Part shown: one piece after another, positions 15,831 through 24,554 of the stretch
How positions within the stretch are numbered: position 1 is the stretch's first letter
Layout: each line of letters opens with the position of its first letter
From: CAXMQS01 sp964195995
Lineage (GTDB): Bacteria; Actinomycetota; Acidimicrobiia; Spongiisociales; JAOTWH01
Reading direction: 5' to 3'
Assembly: GCA_964195995.1 (NCBI GenBank)
Contig: CAXMQS010000092.1
Coordinates: 1-64,000, forward strand
Length of the DNA stretch: 64,000 nt
Translations under genes and position numbers: made by a program
The notes under the pieces: model-generated
Told to the model about the DNA's origin: nothing
Databases searched by the model: none
The model's input: the letters and a program-made list of their open reading frames with translations, nothing else

Positions 15831-16589
15831 TCATGCGTTCCTCCATCGCGGTTCCCTCTTCTCCAGGAATGCCTGAATGCCTTCAACGCCATCGTGGAGC
15901 TGCAGCAGCTCGTCGAGATAGAGGCGCTCGGCGGCCTGGAGGCGCTCTTCGACGGCCCGTCGCTGGGGATCCCGTACAGCTCGAGTCGCCATCCGCAATG
16001 AAGCCGGGGAGCGCGGGACGAAGTGCTCGACAACGAATGAGTGGACCACCTCCTCGATAGCACCCGCAGGAGCGAGCAAGTTGACGATCCCCAGTCGGTG
16101 GGCCTCGGAAGCAGTGAGATCGCGACCGGTGAGGAGCACGTCCTCGGCGGCACGGCCGGTCAACAGGGCGGTCGCCGCCGGAGGGAGCACGCCGAGGCGT
16201 ATCTCGGGGGAGGCGAACACGGCACTCTCTTCTGCGACGATGATGCCGCACGCCAGCGCCAGCTCCAGTCCTCCACCGAGACAGCGGCCCTGGACCGCGG
16301 TCACTGTCGGGTAGGGGAAGCCGACCAGGTCGCGCACAACACCGCCGATCGCGCCCAGCATCGCCGGGGCCTGCTCTGGCAGGTGTTCGGCAACGCTGGC
16401 GCCGAATGAGAAATGCTCGCCAGCCCCGCGCATTACGAGCACCTTGCCCCCCTCATCGGCAGCGGCAGCTGCGATGGCCGGCCGCAGTTCGGCGCAAAGG
16501 GCAATATCGATGATGTTGCCGGGTGGCGCATCGAGCGTGATGGTGTGGACCCCGCCGCCGTACGACGTTGCGTGGGTCACTGCCGCCAT
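15831..16589 (-). CDS. dch: Probable cyclohexa-1,5-dienecarbonyl-CoA hydratase
   Basis: 252 residues, enoyl-CoA hydratase/crotonase fold: oxyanion-hole segments RGAGEHFSFGASVAEHLP and QGRCLGGGLELALACG, and ASPEIRLGVLPP. Length and features such as FSFGASVAEH agree with Dch/BadK/BzdW-type hydratases, which add water to the cyclic diene formed from benzoyl-CoA. The assignment leans on context: its ATG overlaps the stop of the oah homologue, which follows the had homologue, the same three-enzyme set as in benzoyl-CoA degraders. A general enoyl-CoA hydratase is the alternative. Confidence 0.75.
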   Translation of the reverse strand: MAAVTHATSYGGGVHTITLDAPPGNIIDIALCAELRPAIAAAAADEGGKVLVMRGAGEHFSFGASVAEHLPEQAPAMLGAIGGVVRDLVGFPYPTVTAVQGRCLGGGLELALACGIIVAEESAVFASPEIRLGVLPPAATALLTGRAAEDVLLTGRDLTASEAHRLGIVNLLAPAGAIEEVVHSFVVEHFVPRSPASLRMATRAVRDPQRRAVEERLQAAERLYLDELLQLHDGVEGIQAFLEKREPRWRNA

Positions 16590-17677
16590 CAGGACTGAGG
16601 GGAGACGGCGGCGATGAGGTCGTCGCCCCAGGTTTCGCCGGCGGCGAGCCGGCGGCGCAGGTCGACGAAGTCAACCTCGCGGCCGACCTCCCGGTCGCCC
16701 CGGTGGAAGGCCTGGAACCCTGCTTTGGCCTCGGTCATCATGTTCAGTGAGAGCCAGGCTCGGTTGGTCTCCTTGTTCTGGTCCCAGTGCTCCAGCTTCT
16801 TCTTCCGCATCGACTCGACGGTCTTGATGGTGCAGTCGGGCATGGTGTAGAGGATCTTGGTGACCAGTCCATCTACTCCTGCGTCGAGGAGCGAGAAGTC
16901 GATCTCCCCCGCCTTCAGCGTCATCTTGGCAGCTTCAAGGTCGTCCCCCTCCTTCATCTTCCCGTGGACGATGCGGCCCCAGTCGTCGAGATAGCGGTCG
17001 GTGATCACCAGCGGGTTGGGGACGAACTCGCCGTCGACCTTGAGCACCGGGAAGATGTCGTTGACCAGGCCCAGACGCAGCGACTCGTGGGCGCTCCATA
17101 GCTCGCAAAGCACGCAGGATGCCATCGCCTCTCCGAAACCAACGTACAGGTGGAGAAAATCCGTAGAGCCACCGTCTGGTGCGGATCCATGTTTCGGCCC
17201 AGCCTGACCGAACCGGGCGAGGTCGCTGGCGACAGTGAAGTCACACGCCATGCCGATTTCCTGGCCGCCGCCAACCCTCATGCCGTTGACCCGATTGATC
17301 ACAGGCTTGTCGCAGGAAAGGATCGCCGAGACCATGTCGTTGAAAAGGCGCATGTACTGGCGGTACTCCCCAGGGCGGCCGGCGTAGTACTCGGAGTACT
17401 CCTCGGTGTTGCCTCCGGTGCAAAACGCCCGGTCTCCGACGCCGGTGAAGACGACGGACACCGCGGCTCGGTCCACAGAGGCGCGGCGGAAGGCGATAAT
17501 CGTTTCCTTGACCGTCTCGGTGGTGTAAGAGTTGAGCTGGTCCGGATTGTCGAGGGTGATCCACACCGAATGCAGGCCGTCCACTGGATCGCCTGCTGAG
17601 TCGAGGACCGGCCTCTCTTCGTAACGGACCTCGGTGAGCTCTCGGCCGGGGACGAGATCGTGACTCTTGAACTCCAT
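16589..17677 (-). CDS. oah: 6-oxocyclohex-1-ene-1-carbonyl-CoA hydrolase (ring opening)
   Basis: 362 residues from the ATG at 17677, preceded by AAAGGA; a GTG six codons upstream overlaps the had stop (GTGA) and is an alternative start. The protein is a long crotonase-family member with the features of Oah/BamA: FCTGGNTEEYSEYYAG, NRVNGMRVGGGQEIGMACDF and RFGQAGPKHGSAPDGGSTDF. Ordinary enoyl-CoA hydratases are ~260 residues, so the ~360-residue length is diagnostic. The enzyme hydrates and hydrolytically opens the alicyclic ring, giving 3-hydroxypimeloyl-CoA. Middle gene of the had-oah-dch operon. Confidence 0.9.
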   Translation of the reverse strand: MEFKSHDLVPGRELTEVRYEERPVLDSAGDPVDGLHSVWITLDNPDQLNSYTTETVKETIIAFRRASVDRAAVSVVFTGVGDRAFCTGGNTEEYSEYYAGRPGEYRQYMRLFNDMVSAILSCDKPVINRVNGMRVGGGQEIGMACDFTVASDLARFGQAGPKHGSAPDGGSTDFLHLYVGFGEAMASCVLCELWSAHESLRLGLVNDIFPVLKVDGEFVPNPLVITDRYLDDWGRIVHGKMKEGDDLEAAKMTLKAGEIDFSLLDAGVDGLVTKILYTMPDCTIKTVESMRKKKLEHWDQNKETNRAWLSLNMMTEAKAGFQAFHRGDREVGREVDFVDLRRRLAAGETWGDDLIAAVSPQS

Positions 17678-17691
17678 AGGTTCTATTCCTT

Positions 17692-18750
17692 TCACGGTAC
17701 GAGTATCGAACGGCGCGGGTCGGAGCCGTCGCGGGCCAGAGCCAGCGCCTCCTCGACCTCCGCCATGGGGACCTTGCGGGTGAACTGTTGAAGGTCGACC
17801 TGCCCCGAGGCGACCAGCTCGACGGCCTCGGGATACCGCTCAGGAGGGCATCCCCACGAGCCGAACGCGTCGGCGTCGAATGCCATGAGGTTGGAGAGGC
17901 GGACAGAGACCTTGTCCATGGTGAAGCCGACCACCGCAAGTGTGCCGGCGGGGCCCAACATCCCGAAGGCGGTCTCCTGGCCGGGGACGGTGCCGGAGCA
18001 CTCGAAGATCTTCCATCCGATAGGCGCGGCATCGAGACCACGGGCGTGCTCACGGACCGCTTCCCGCACATCTCTTGACGACAGGCCTGCTGCGTTGACG
18101 ATGGCGGCGGCGCCGTGGTCGAGCAATGGAGAGAGGCGGGCATCGTCTATGTCAACGGCGATCACGGTCGCTCCCGACGCCGCCGCGACCTGAACGGCGT
18201 AGGTGCCGACGCCGCCGGTCCCGACGACCACGGCCAGGTCGCCCGCGAGGACGCCTGCCCGTCGCACCGCCTGCAGCGGGGTGGTCACTGCGTCGGCGAT
18301 CACGGCCATGTCTGCCAGCTCATACCCGGCGGGGAGGGCGTCGATGGCGGTCAGGCCGACAGCGGGCAAGGTGACGTGGGTGGCGAACCCCCCATCGAGG
18401 TCGTTGCCCGGCATCTGCTGCCGCCGACAGGCATTGCCCCGGCCCGCGACGCACAGATCACACTCGCCGCATGGGATGACGGCGGGCACCAAAACGTCCG
18501 TGCCCACCCAGTCCTCGGCGCCTGCTCCGGACTCGATGACGGTGCCAACGATCTCGTGTCCCAGCACGAGTGGGAGGGATCCTCTGGTATCGACATGGCC
18601 ATCGGTGTAGCCGATATCGGTATGACATACCCCGCATCCCGCCACCCGAATCAGCACTTCACCGGCCTCTGGGGCACGCCCGGCACCCTGCGCCAGCTGC
18701 AACGGCTTGCCAGGCTCCACCAAACGCCAGGAGTAACGGTCGGTCGTCAT
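17692..18750 (-). CDS. had: 6-hydroxycyclohex-1-ene-1-carbonyl-CoA dehydrogenase
   Basis: 352 residues, zinc-dependent medium-chain dehydrogenase: CGVCHTDIGY (catalytic zinc), GHE, the structural-zinc cluster CGECDLCVAGRGNAC, and GTGGVGTYAVQ for NAD binding. NDLDGGFATHV and the overall size agree with the Had/BadH-neighbour (BzdX) family that oxidises the hydroxy-ring CoA ester before ring opening. Generic alcohol dehydrogenases look similar, so the call relies on coupling to oah and dch. First gene of the operon; a 101-bp divergent region separates it from the hemerythrin gene. Confidence 0.85.
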   Translation of the reverse strand: MTTDRYSWRLVEPGKPLQLAQGAGRAPEAGEVLIRVAGCGVCHTDIGYTDGHVDTRGSLPLVLGHEIVGTVIESGAGAEDWVGTDVLVPAVIPCGECDLCVAGRGNACRRQQMPGNDLDGGFATHVTLPAVGLTAIDALPAGYELADMAVIADAVTTPLQAVRRAGVLAGDLAVVVGTGGVGTYAVQVAAASGATVIAVDIDDARLSPLLDHGAAAIVNAAGLSSRDVREAVREHARGLDAAPIGWKIFECSGTVPGQETAFGMLGPAGTLAVVGFTMDKVSVRLSNLMAFDADAFGSWGCPPERYPEAVELVASGQVDLQQFTRKVPMAEVEEALALARDGSDPRRSILVP

Positions 18751-18851
18751 GACTGTCTTGGCTCCTCTGGACGGCCGAACTGGTATCGCAGGCTCTGGGG
18801 GCGCACCAAGGTGGCAACCAAGCGGCCCCGCCCGCCGGTTACGGTTCGGGG

Positions 18852-19400
18852 ATGAGTGACACTGCTACCGGGGTGCTGCGAACCGAGCACCGGCTTATCC
18901 TCGAAGTGGCTTCGGTGCTGGAGCGGGTGCTGGACGGAGGCGACGACTTCGACGCCCTGGACGGGTGCGTGGCGTTCTTCCGCCTCTTCGCCGACGCCTG
19001 CCACCATGGGAAGGAAGAGGATCTCCTGTTCCCCGCCCTCGAGGATCATGGGATGCCGGGCGACTCCGGGCCCATCGCCGTCATGCTCGAGGAGCATCGC
19101 ATCGGACGCGGGTTGGTCAAACGCATGGGCGAAGCCCTGCCGGCTGCGAAGCAAGGAGATGCTGCAGCCGTCGCCGACCTCACCGAAGCAGGCCGCGGAT
19201 ACATCGAGATGATCCGGGCCCACATCGCCAAGGAGGACGGGATCCTGTTCCAGATGGCCGACGGGATCGTCACCGGGCCCGCCTGCAAGGAACTGTGCTC
19301 GGCGTATGACGAGGTCTGCGCCCGCCGCTTCGAGGGGAAGACGATTGCTGACCTGGAGGGTTTGGCTGAGTCGCTGCGTGACCGTTACCCCGCAGTCTGA
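18852..19400 (+). CDS. Hemerythrin-like domain protein
   Basis: 182 residues with the HHE metal-ligand pattern: TEHRLILEV, CHHGKEEDLLFP, EEHRIGRG and AHIAKEDGILF, a four-helix bundle expected to bind a diiron centre. Such proteins bind or sense O2 or NO, or protect iron enzymes. It is transcribed divergently from had and ends overlapping the leuD-like gene tail-to-tail by 16 bp. Its place among genes for O2-sensitive enzymes suggests an oxygen-scavenging or sensing role, which is inference. Confidence 0.85.
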   Translation: MSDTATGVLRTEHRLILEVASVLERVLDGGDDFDALDGCVAFFRLFADACHHGKEEDLLFPALEDHGMPGDSGPIAVMLEEHRIGRGLVKRMGEALPAAKQGDAAAVADLTEAGRGYIEMIRAHIAKEDGILFQMADGIVTGPACKELCSAYDEVCARRFEGKTIADLEGLAESLRDRYPAV

Positions 19401-19885
19401 GAGTCGAGCGCGGCAAGAATTCCGCCTGCAGCCAGGATGTCTCGCATCGCAGGTGGCAGCGGCTCCCCCTTGAGTCGGTGCTCACCGGAAGTGATGGTTC
19501 CTGCCGCCAGGTCGATCTCCACCTCGTCGCCGTCGGCGAAGGCTTCGTGGACGCCGGGGCAAATGAGCACCGGGAGGCCGATGGCCACCGCATTGCGCAT
19601 GAACAGGCGAGACAGCGACTCGGCGGCCACGCAGGCCACTCCGAGCGCCTTGAGGTTCTCTGCTGCCGTCTCCCGGCTCGACCCACATCCGAAGTTCCTC
19701 CCGGCGATCACAACGTCTCCGGCCTCGACGCTCGAGGCGAATGCGGGGCTAACGGACTCCAGCGTGTGAATCATCCGCACGTCTAGGGAGTCGACGGCGT
19801 AGGTGCCGGGTGAAAGCAGGTCGGTACTTATGTCGTGACCGAACGTCCAGGCGCGACCCCGCATCACATCGCCGGCATCAGCCAC
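19385..19885 (-). CDS. LeuD-like hydratase/isomerase small subunit
   Basis: 166 residues from a GTG at 19885 with AGGAGGT just upstream. Aconitase-family swivel domain: GHDISTDLLSPGTYA and AGRNFGCGSSRETAAENLKA are the LeuD/HacB signature. It should complete the active site of the LeuC-like subunit, whose gene overlaps it by 8 bp upstream. It is the last gene of the seven-gene minus-strand operon. Canonical leucine synthesis is doubtful because no leuB is present and the partners are acyl-CoA enzymes; dimethylmaleate hydratase and (homo)aconitase homologues belong to the same family. Confidence 0.88.
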   Translation of the reverse strand: MADAGDVMRGRAWTFGHDISTDLLSPGTYAVDSLDVRMIHTLESVSPAFASSVEAGDVVIAGRNFGCGSSRETAAENLKALGVACVAAESLSRLFMRNAVAIGLPVLICPGVHEAFADGDEVEIDLAAGTITSGEHRLKGEPLPPAMRDILAAGGILAALDSQTAG

Positions 19886-21146
19886 GTGCTACCTCCTCCC
19901 TCGGGTCGGCGATGCTGCCGGCCAGGGCCGAGGCGGCGACGGTCTCAGGAGAAGCCAGGTAGATCTCGGCCTGTGGGCTGCCCATGCGGCCGATGAAGTT
20001 GCGATTGTGGGTGCCTATGCAACGCTCGCCCGGCGCCAGCAGGCCGCTGTGGCCGCCGAAGCACGGGCCGCACCCGGCGGGGAGCACCGAGGCCCCGGCG
20101 TCAACGAGTGTGGCGATGATGCCCTCATCTATCGCTTGGGTCAGGATCGCTCGCGAGGCGGGTGCCACGACCAGGCGCACGCCGGGGGCGATCGTGCGAC
20201 CCTCCACGATGGCGGCCGCGGCCCTCAGGTCCTCCAAGCGGCCGTTGGTACAGGAACCAAGGAAGGCCTGATCGATGGTGATGCCGCCAAGACCGTCCAC
20301 CGGTTCCACGTTGTCAACGTTATGAGGAAGGGCCACCTGCGGCGCCAGTTCGGAGAGGTCCATCTCGTGCACCGCCTCGTAGGAGGCGTCGGGATCAGGG
20401 CCCAGCGGCGCTACGTCATCGATGCCCCGTTCTGCGAGGTAGGCGATGGTGACATCGTCTGCGGGAAACAGAGCGAACTTGGCGCCCATCTCCAGCGCCA
20501 TGTTGGAGACGGTGAGGCGGCTCGACATCCCGGCTTCGGCAACCGCCGGTCCGCCGAACTCCATCGCCCGATACTGGGCGCCGTCCGAGCCGAAGCGGCC
20601 GGCAAGAGCCAAGATGACATCCTTCCACGACACGCCGGGGGCCAGGGTGCCTCCGAACTCGTAGCGAATGGTTTCGGGAACTCGGAACCACAGGCTTCCG
20701 GTAGCCATGACATACGCCATCTCCGAGGTGCCGATCCCGGTGGCGGCTGCGGCCAGCGCCCCATGGGTTGTGGTGTGAGAGTCCGTTCCGACCACCATCA
20801 TGCCCGGCCGGATGTGGCCCCTTTCTGGGAGCAACTGATGGCAGATGCCCTCGCCCGCGTCGTAGAAGGCATCTATGCCGAGGCGGGCAACGTGCTCGCG
20901 AATGCGGACATGGACGGCGGCAGCCTCCGCAGACGGAGCCGGCACCAAGTGGTCGATGACCACTACGGCCTTGTCGGGGTCGAACACCTTGTCGCGACCC
21001 GCCTCCGCCAGCAAGTCAAAAACGGAAGCGGCGAAGATGTCATGGACAAGAGCAAGGTCGATGTCAGCAACGACGAACTCGCCGGCGGCGACAAGGTCAC
21101 GCCCCGCCGCCGGGGCCATGATCTTCTCAGCCAATGTCGAGCCCAT
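19878..21146 (-). CDS. LeuC-like hydratase/isomerase large subunit
   Basis: 422 residues from the ATG at 21146, with GAAGGAGG upstream. Aconitase-superfamily large subunit: VVGTDSHTTTHGALAA, LGSCTNGR with the first cluster Cys, and AGCGPCFGG with the other two ligands of the [4Fe-4S] cluster. Size and motifs fit the archaeal-type/LeuC2-homoaconitase branch. It interconverts hydroxy-acids through dehydration and hydration; the substrate is open. Encoded between the SDR and leuD-like genes, downstream of a LeuA-like synthase, and close to a PrpF-family isomerase in the divergent operon. Confidence 0.9.
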   Translation of the reverse strand: MGSTLAEKIMAPAAGRDLVAAGEFVVADIDLALVHDIFAASVFDLLAEAGRDKVFDPDKAVVVIDHLVPAPSAEAAAVHVRIREHVARLGIDAFYDAGEGICHQLLPERGHIRPGMMVVGTDSHTTTHGALAAAATGIGTSEMAYVMATGSLWFRVPETIRYEFGGTLAPGVSWKDVILALAGRFGSDGAQYRAMEFGGPAVAEAGMSSRLTVSNMALEMGAKFALFPADDVTIAYLAERGIDDVAPLGPDPDASYEAVHEMDLSELAPQVALPHNVDNVEPVDGLGGITIDQAFLGSCTNGRLEDLRAAAAIVEGRTIAPGVRLVVAPASRAILTQAIDEGIIATLVDAGASVLPAGCGPCFGGHSGLLAPGERCIGTHNRNFIGRMGSPQAEIYLASPETVAASALAGSIADPREEVARG

Positions 21147-21160
21147 GCCCTTCGCCTCCT

Positions 21161-21907
21161 TCAACCGGCGCCCAGGCTGCGCCCGCCGCAGACGTAGAGC
21201 ACCTGGCCGGTGACGTAGGAGGCCTCGTCGGAAGCCAGATACAACACCGCATTGCCGATGTCGGCGGGGGTCCCCACTCGCCGCAGCGGGATGGTCTTAA
21301 CGAGACGCTCCCTGACCTCCTCGTCGAGATCCTGGAACAGCGGGGTGTCCACGAGCGCGGGAGCGATGCAGTTGGCGGTGATCTTGTAGCGAGCCATCTC
21401 GAGGGCAAGGGTGCGGGTCAGACTGATCACTGCGCCCTTGGAGGCGGCATAGTTGGCCTGTCCCGGCCCCCCGAGCCAGGCGCGGGATGAGATGTTGACG
21501 ATGCGGCCATGCTCCTGCTCCATCATGTGAGGAGCGGTGGCGCGACATGTCAGGAACTGCGATTTGGTGTTGACCCGCAGCACCTCGTCCCAGTTCTCCT
21601 CGCTCATCTTGACCAGCCAGCCGTCGCGGGCGATACCGGCGTTGTTGACCAGAATGTCCACCCGGCCGTAAGCAGCAACTGCCTCGCCCACCATCGCCTC
21701 TGCGCCTGCGGCGGTGCCGACATCCGCAACGACACCCGTAGCGTCGATTCCCGCTCCCTGAAGTTCCGCCACCGACTCCGCGACCCTTTCGGGGACCAAG
21801 TCGTTGACGACAACCTTGGCGCCGGCAGCGCCCAGCACATTGGCGATGCCTGCACCTATCCCCTGGCCGGCTCCCGTGATCACGGCTACCCGATCCTTGA
21901 CGTTCAC
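21161..21907 (-). CDS. SDR-family oxidoreductase (FabG-like)
   Basis: 248 residues from the GTG at 21907, preceded by GAGGAGG. Classical SDR: TGAGQGIGAGIANVLG (cofactor loop), NNAGIARDGWLVKM, catalytic Ser in NISSRAWLGG, and YAASK (Tyr/Lys pair). C-terminal GQVLYVCGG is FabG-like. It likely reduces or oxidises a 3-hydroxyacyl-CoA in the beta-oxidation-like steps implied by the neighbouring enoyl-CoA hydratase, CaiB transferase and thiolase. Spacing of 13 bp to the hydratase gene and 14 bp to the leuC-like gene supports one transcript. Confidence 0.9.
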   Translation of the reverse strand: MNVKDRVAVITGAGQGIGAGIANVLGAAGAKVVVNDLVPERVAESVAELQGAGIDATGVVADVGTAAGAEAMVGEAVAAYGRVDILVNNAGIARDGWLVKMSEENWDEVLRVNTKSQFLTCRATAPHMMEQEHGRIVNISSRAWLGGPGQANYAASKGAVISLTRTLALEMARYKITANCIAPALVDTPLFQDLDEEVRERLVKTIPLRRVGTPADIGNAVLYLASDEASYVTGQVLYVCGGRSLGAG

Positions 21908-21920
21908 GATCTCAACCTCC

Positions 21921-22715
21921 TCATCTGCCCTTGAACTCCGGGGCCCTCTTCTCGACAAAGGCTTGGATGCCTTCCTTGCGGTCCTCGCTCGCCCGCAGCA
22001 CCGCATGACTGGTTGACTCGAAGTCGAGCCCGGACTCGATGTCGGTGGCTCGGTTGATCAGCATCTTGATCAGATCCAGCGACAATGGAGCCTTGGCGGC
22101 GATCTCAAAGGCCAACGCCTTGGCCGAGGCCAGCAGATCTCCGTCCGGCACAACCCGGTTGACCAGACCCATTCGATGAGCCTCGGCGGCGCTGAAGCGC
22201 TCGCCGGTGAACATCATCTCTTTGGCGTAGCCCGGTCCGACGAGGCGGGTGAGGCGCTGCGTCCCCCCGGCACCGGCGAGACTGCCGACCTTGGCCTCAG
22301 GGAAGCCCAGCTGGGCGCTCTCGGCGGCGATGCGGATGTCACATGCCAGCGCCATCTCCAGCCCGCCCCCGAGGGCATAGCCGTGCAGCGCCGCGATCAC
22401 CGGGACATTCAGGTTCTCGAAACGCCCGAAGACGTTGCGCACCAAGACGCCCATCGGGTCGTGCACGGTGCCCGCCTCGTAGTCGGCGGCGCGGCTCTTG
22501 AGGTCGGCGCCAACGCAGAAGGCCTTCTCTCCCGCGGCCGCCAATACCAGCGCCCTGATGTCGGGATCGGCCTCGATGTCGTCGAGTAGGCCACTCATGG
22601 TTCCCAGCATGTCGGTCGTCATCGCGTTCAATGCCTGAGGCCGGTTGAGCGTCATCGTGGCCACTGCCCCGTCGCGCTCGAACAGAACCAGCTCTTCGAC
22701 TGTCTCTTCGGTCAC
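21921..22715 (-). CDS. Enoyl-CoA hydratase/isomerase family protein
   Basis: 264 residues from the GTG at 22715 with AGGAGA close upstream. Crotonase signatures: [31 protein letters not shown] (oxyanion hole), [39 protein letters not shown] with the candidate catalytic Glu at the GSLAGAGG region, and C-terminal [17 protein letters not shown]. It probably hydrates an unsaturated acyl-CoA. It lies between the CaiB transferase (7-bp gap) and SDR genes. Homologues act in benzylsuccinate-type and fatty acid oxidation, so specificity is not determined. Confidence 0.9.
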   Translation of the reverse strand: MTEETVEELVLFERDGAVATMTLNRPQALNAMTTDMLGTMSGLLDDIEADPDIRALVLAAAGEKAFCVGADLKSRAADYEAGTVHDPMGVLVRNVFGRFENLNVPVIAALHGYALGGGLEMALACDIRIAAESAQLGFPEAKVGSLAGAGGTQRLTRLVGPGYAKEMMFTGERFSAAEAHRMGLVNRVVPDGDLLASAKALAFEIAAKAPLSLDLIKMLINRATDIESGLDFESTSHAVLRASEDRKEGIQAFVEKRAPEFKGR

Positions 22716-22722
22716 TGTTCTC

Positions 22723-23925
22723 CTAACTCTCCGGGCCTGCGGCAACGCCGCGGACCATCAGATCTTCTATCTCTTCGTCGGAAAACCCGAACTCGGCGAG
22801 CACGCCGACGGTGTGCTCTCCGGGAATCGGCGGGGCAGGCCAATCCGGGAGCTCGTCGCTGACAGAGAACCGCGCCGGGATGCGTGGCGAGCGCACCGGT
22901 CCGGTGGCTTCATGGGTAGGGGCGACGATCATTCCGCCCGATGCCACGTGATCCGATCCCATCAGCTCGGGGTAGTTGAGAATCGGACCGCATAGGATGT
23001 CGGCGCCCTCCAGAGCCTCGATCCACTCTGCGGTGGTTCGGGTTGCGAAGATGGGAGCCAGCACCTCGTTGAGCTCGACCCGTGCAGCTACCCGCTTGCC
23101 GTTGTCGTCAAAGCGCGAGTCGCCTGCGAGTTCGGGTCGCCCGAGAACCTCGCACAGAGCCGGCCACCGCTTGACGGTGTAGGCAGCCACCATCACATGG
23201 CCGTCTGCGGTGGAGTACGCCTCGTTGGGTGCGGCGTATGGGGCGGCGCTCCCCAGGCGGCGCGGAGTCTGCCCGCTGGCGAGGAACATAGAAAGCGGAA
23301 CCACCTGCAGGGCGAGAAGAGCGTCGAGAAGCGAGACGTCCACCCGCTGTCCCTCACCGCTGCGTTCCCTGACGAGCAAGCCGGCGAGGATCGCCTGAGT
23401 CATGAACGCCCCGGCCGCCATATCGGCGGCGGGCAGCCCCACCTTCACGGGACCTGCCTCCTCGGTACCGGTGACGCTCATAATGCCACCCATCGCCTGG
23501 GCGACGCCGTCGACGCCGGGGCGGTCCCGCCACGGACCTGTTTGGCCGAACGCCGAGATGGCACCGTAGACGAGGGCGGGGTTGCGGGCTGCCATCGCCT
23601 CGTAGCCGATGCCGAGGCGGTCGGCAACGCCGGGACGGAAACTCTCCAACGCAACGTCGCAGCGCTCCGCGAGGCGCAGCACCAGCTCACTCCCTCCTCC
23701 TTGTTTGAGATCGACAACGACGCTGCGCTTGTTCCGATTCATGCCAAGAAAGGCGGCGGCGACCCCGGTGACGAAGGGCGGTCCAAGAGTGCGACTCCAT
23801 TCACCGCCGGGGGGCTCGACCTTTATCACCTCGGCGCCAAGGTCGCCGAGATGCATGGCACACGTTGGACCCGCTGCCCCCTGGGAGAGGTCGAGGACCT
23901 TGACTCCGGATAGCGGCCCGCTCAA
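22723..23925 (-). CDS. CaiB/BaiF family (class III) CoA-transferase
   Basis: 400 residues. The TTG start at 23925 overlaps the tetR stop (TTGA) and has GAGGTG upstream. N-terminal [47 protein letters not shown], and [12 protein letters not shown] with the catalytic Asp are hallmarks. The enzyme moves CoA between carboxylates, for example from succinyl-CoA to an organic acid, thereby activating a substrate. In this operon it is likely the entry step feeding hydratase, SDR and thiolase. Only one subunit is encoded, unlike the BbsEF pair for benzylsuccinate. Confidence 0.92.
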   Translation of the reverse strand: MSGPLSGVKVLDLSQGAAGPTCAMHLGDLGAEVIKVEPPGGEWSRTLGPPFVTGVAAAFLGMNRNKRSVVVDLKQGGGSELVLRLAERCDVALESFRPGVADRLGIGYEAMAARNPALVYGAISAFGQTGPWRDRPGVDGVAQAMGGIMSVTGTEEAGPVKVGLPAADMAAGAFMTQAILAGLLVRERSGEGQRVDVSLLDALLALQVVPLSMFLASGQTPRRLGSAAPYAAPNEAYSTADGHVMVAAYTVKRWPALCEVLGRPELAGDSRFDDNGKRVAARVELNEVLAPIFATRTTAEWIEALEGADILCGPILNYPELMGSDHVASGGMIVAPTHEATGPVRSPRIPARFSVSDELPDWPAPPIPGEHTVGVLAEFGFSDEEIEDLMVRGVAAGPES

Positions 23926-24554
23926 CGCGCCACCTCGGTGACCGCCACCCGATCGACCCCCGGCTGCCCGAGACCCCTCAACGCGGTGTCGGCGAATACG
24001 GTCGCGATCTCGTTCGGCAGGCGGTCACCCGTCGGCCGGTAGCGGCGAATCAAGCCGTCGCACATGCCAAGGATGGCCATCGCCGCCAACGCCGAATCCT
24101 GCGCCAGGAACTCGTCCTTGTCGATGCCCTCCTCGATCATGTCCCGGAAGAGCCGCTCGTACTGGTCCTTCTTCTCCTGGTGGATAGCCATGAAGTCCGA
24201 TGAGAGATATCGGCCCTCCTCGGCGAAGCAGGCGACGTAGTCCCGCTCCAGGATCGACTCCTCAACGTGAAGCACCAAGGAGCGATGGAGGCGTCCCGAA
24301 ACCGGGAGATCAGTCGCCGCGGCTGTCTCTCGCACGAGCGGGATGACCAGGTTCATGGTCGAGGCGATTATGTCTGCCAGCAGCGCCTGCTTGCTGGCGT
24401 AGTGGTAATAGAGGCTCGACTTGGTGATGCCGACCGCCGTCGCCAGGTCCTGCATGCTCGTCCCGTTGAAGCCCTCCTGACGGAATAGCGCGGCTGCGGT
24501 ATCGCGAATTCGCTCCCCGGTTCCGGGCTCCGATGGGTAGCCCTCCTGGCTCAC
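23922..24554 (-). CDS. TetR-family transcriptional regulator
   Basis: 210 residues from a GTG at 24554 overlapping the stop of the upstream LeuA-like gene (GTGA). Residues ~14-60 form the TetR HTH: RDTAAALFRQEGFNGTSMQD and AVGITKSSLYYHYASKQALL. The C-terminal part resembles the FadR/PaaR-like ligand domain of acyl-CoA-responsive repressors, which fits the catabolic neighbours. It is embedded in the operon it probably controls; an ACCGAACGGTCGG site at 25923-25935 in the divergent promoter is the likely operator. The ligand is probably an aromatic or alicyclic acyl-CoA. Confidence 0.9.
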   Translation of the reverse strand: MSQEGYPSEPGTGERIRDTAAALFRQEGFNGTSMQDLATAVGITKSSLYYHYASKQALLADIIASTMNLVIPLVRETAAATDLPVSGRLHRSLVLHVEESILERDYVACFAEEGRYLSSDFMAIHQEKKDQYERLFRDMIEEGIDKDEFLAQDSALAAMAILGMCDGLIRRYRPTGDRLPNEIATVFADTALRGLGQPGVDRVAVTEVAR

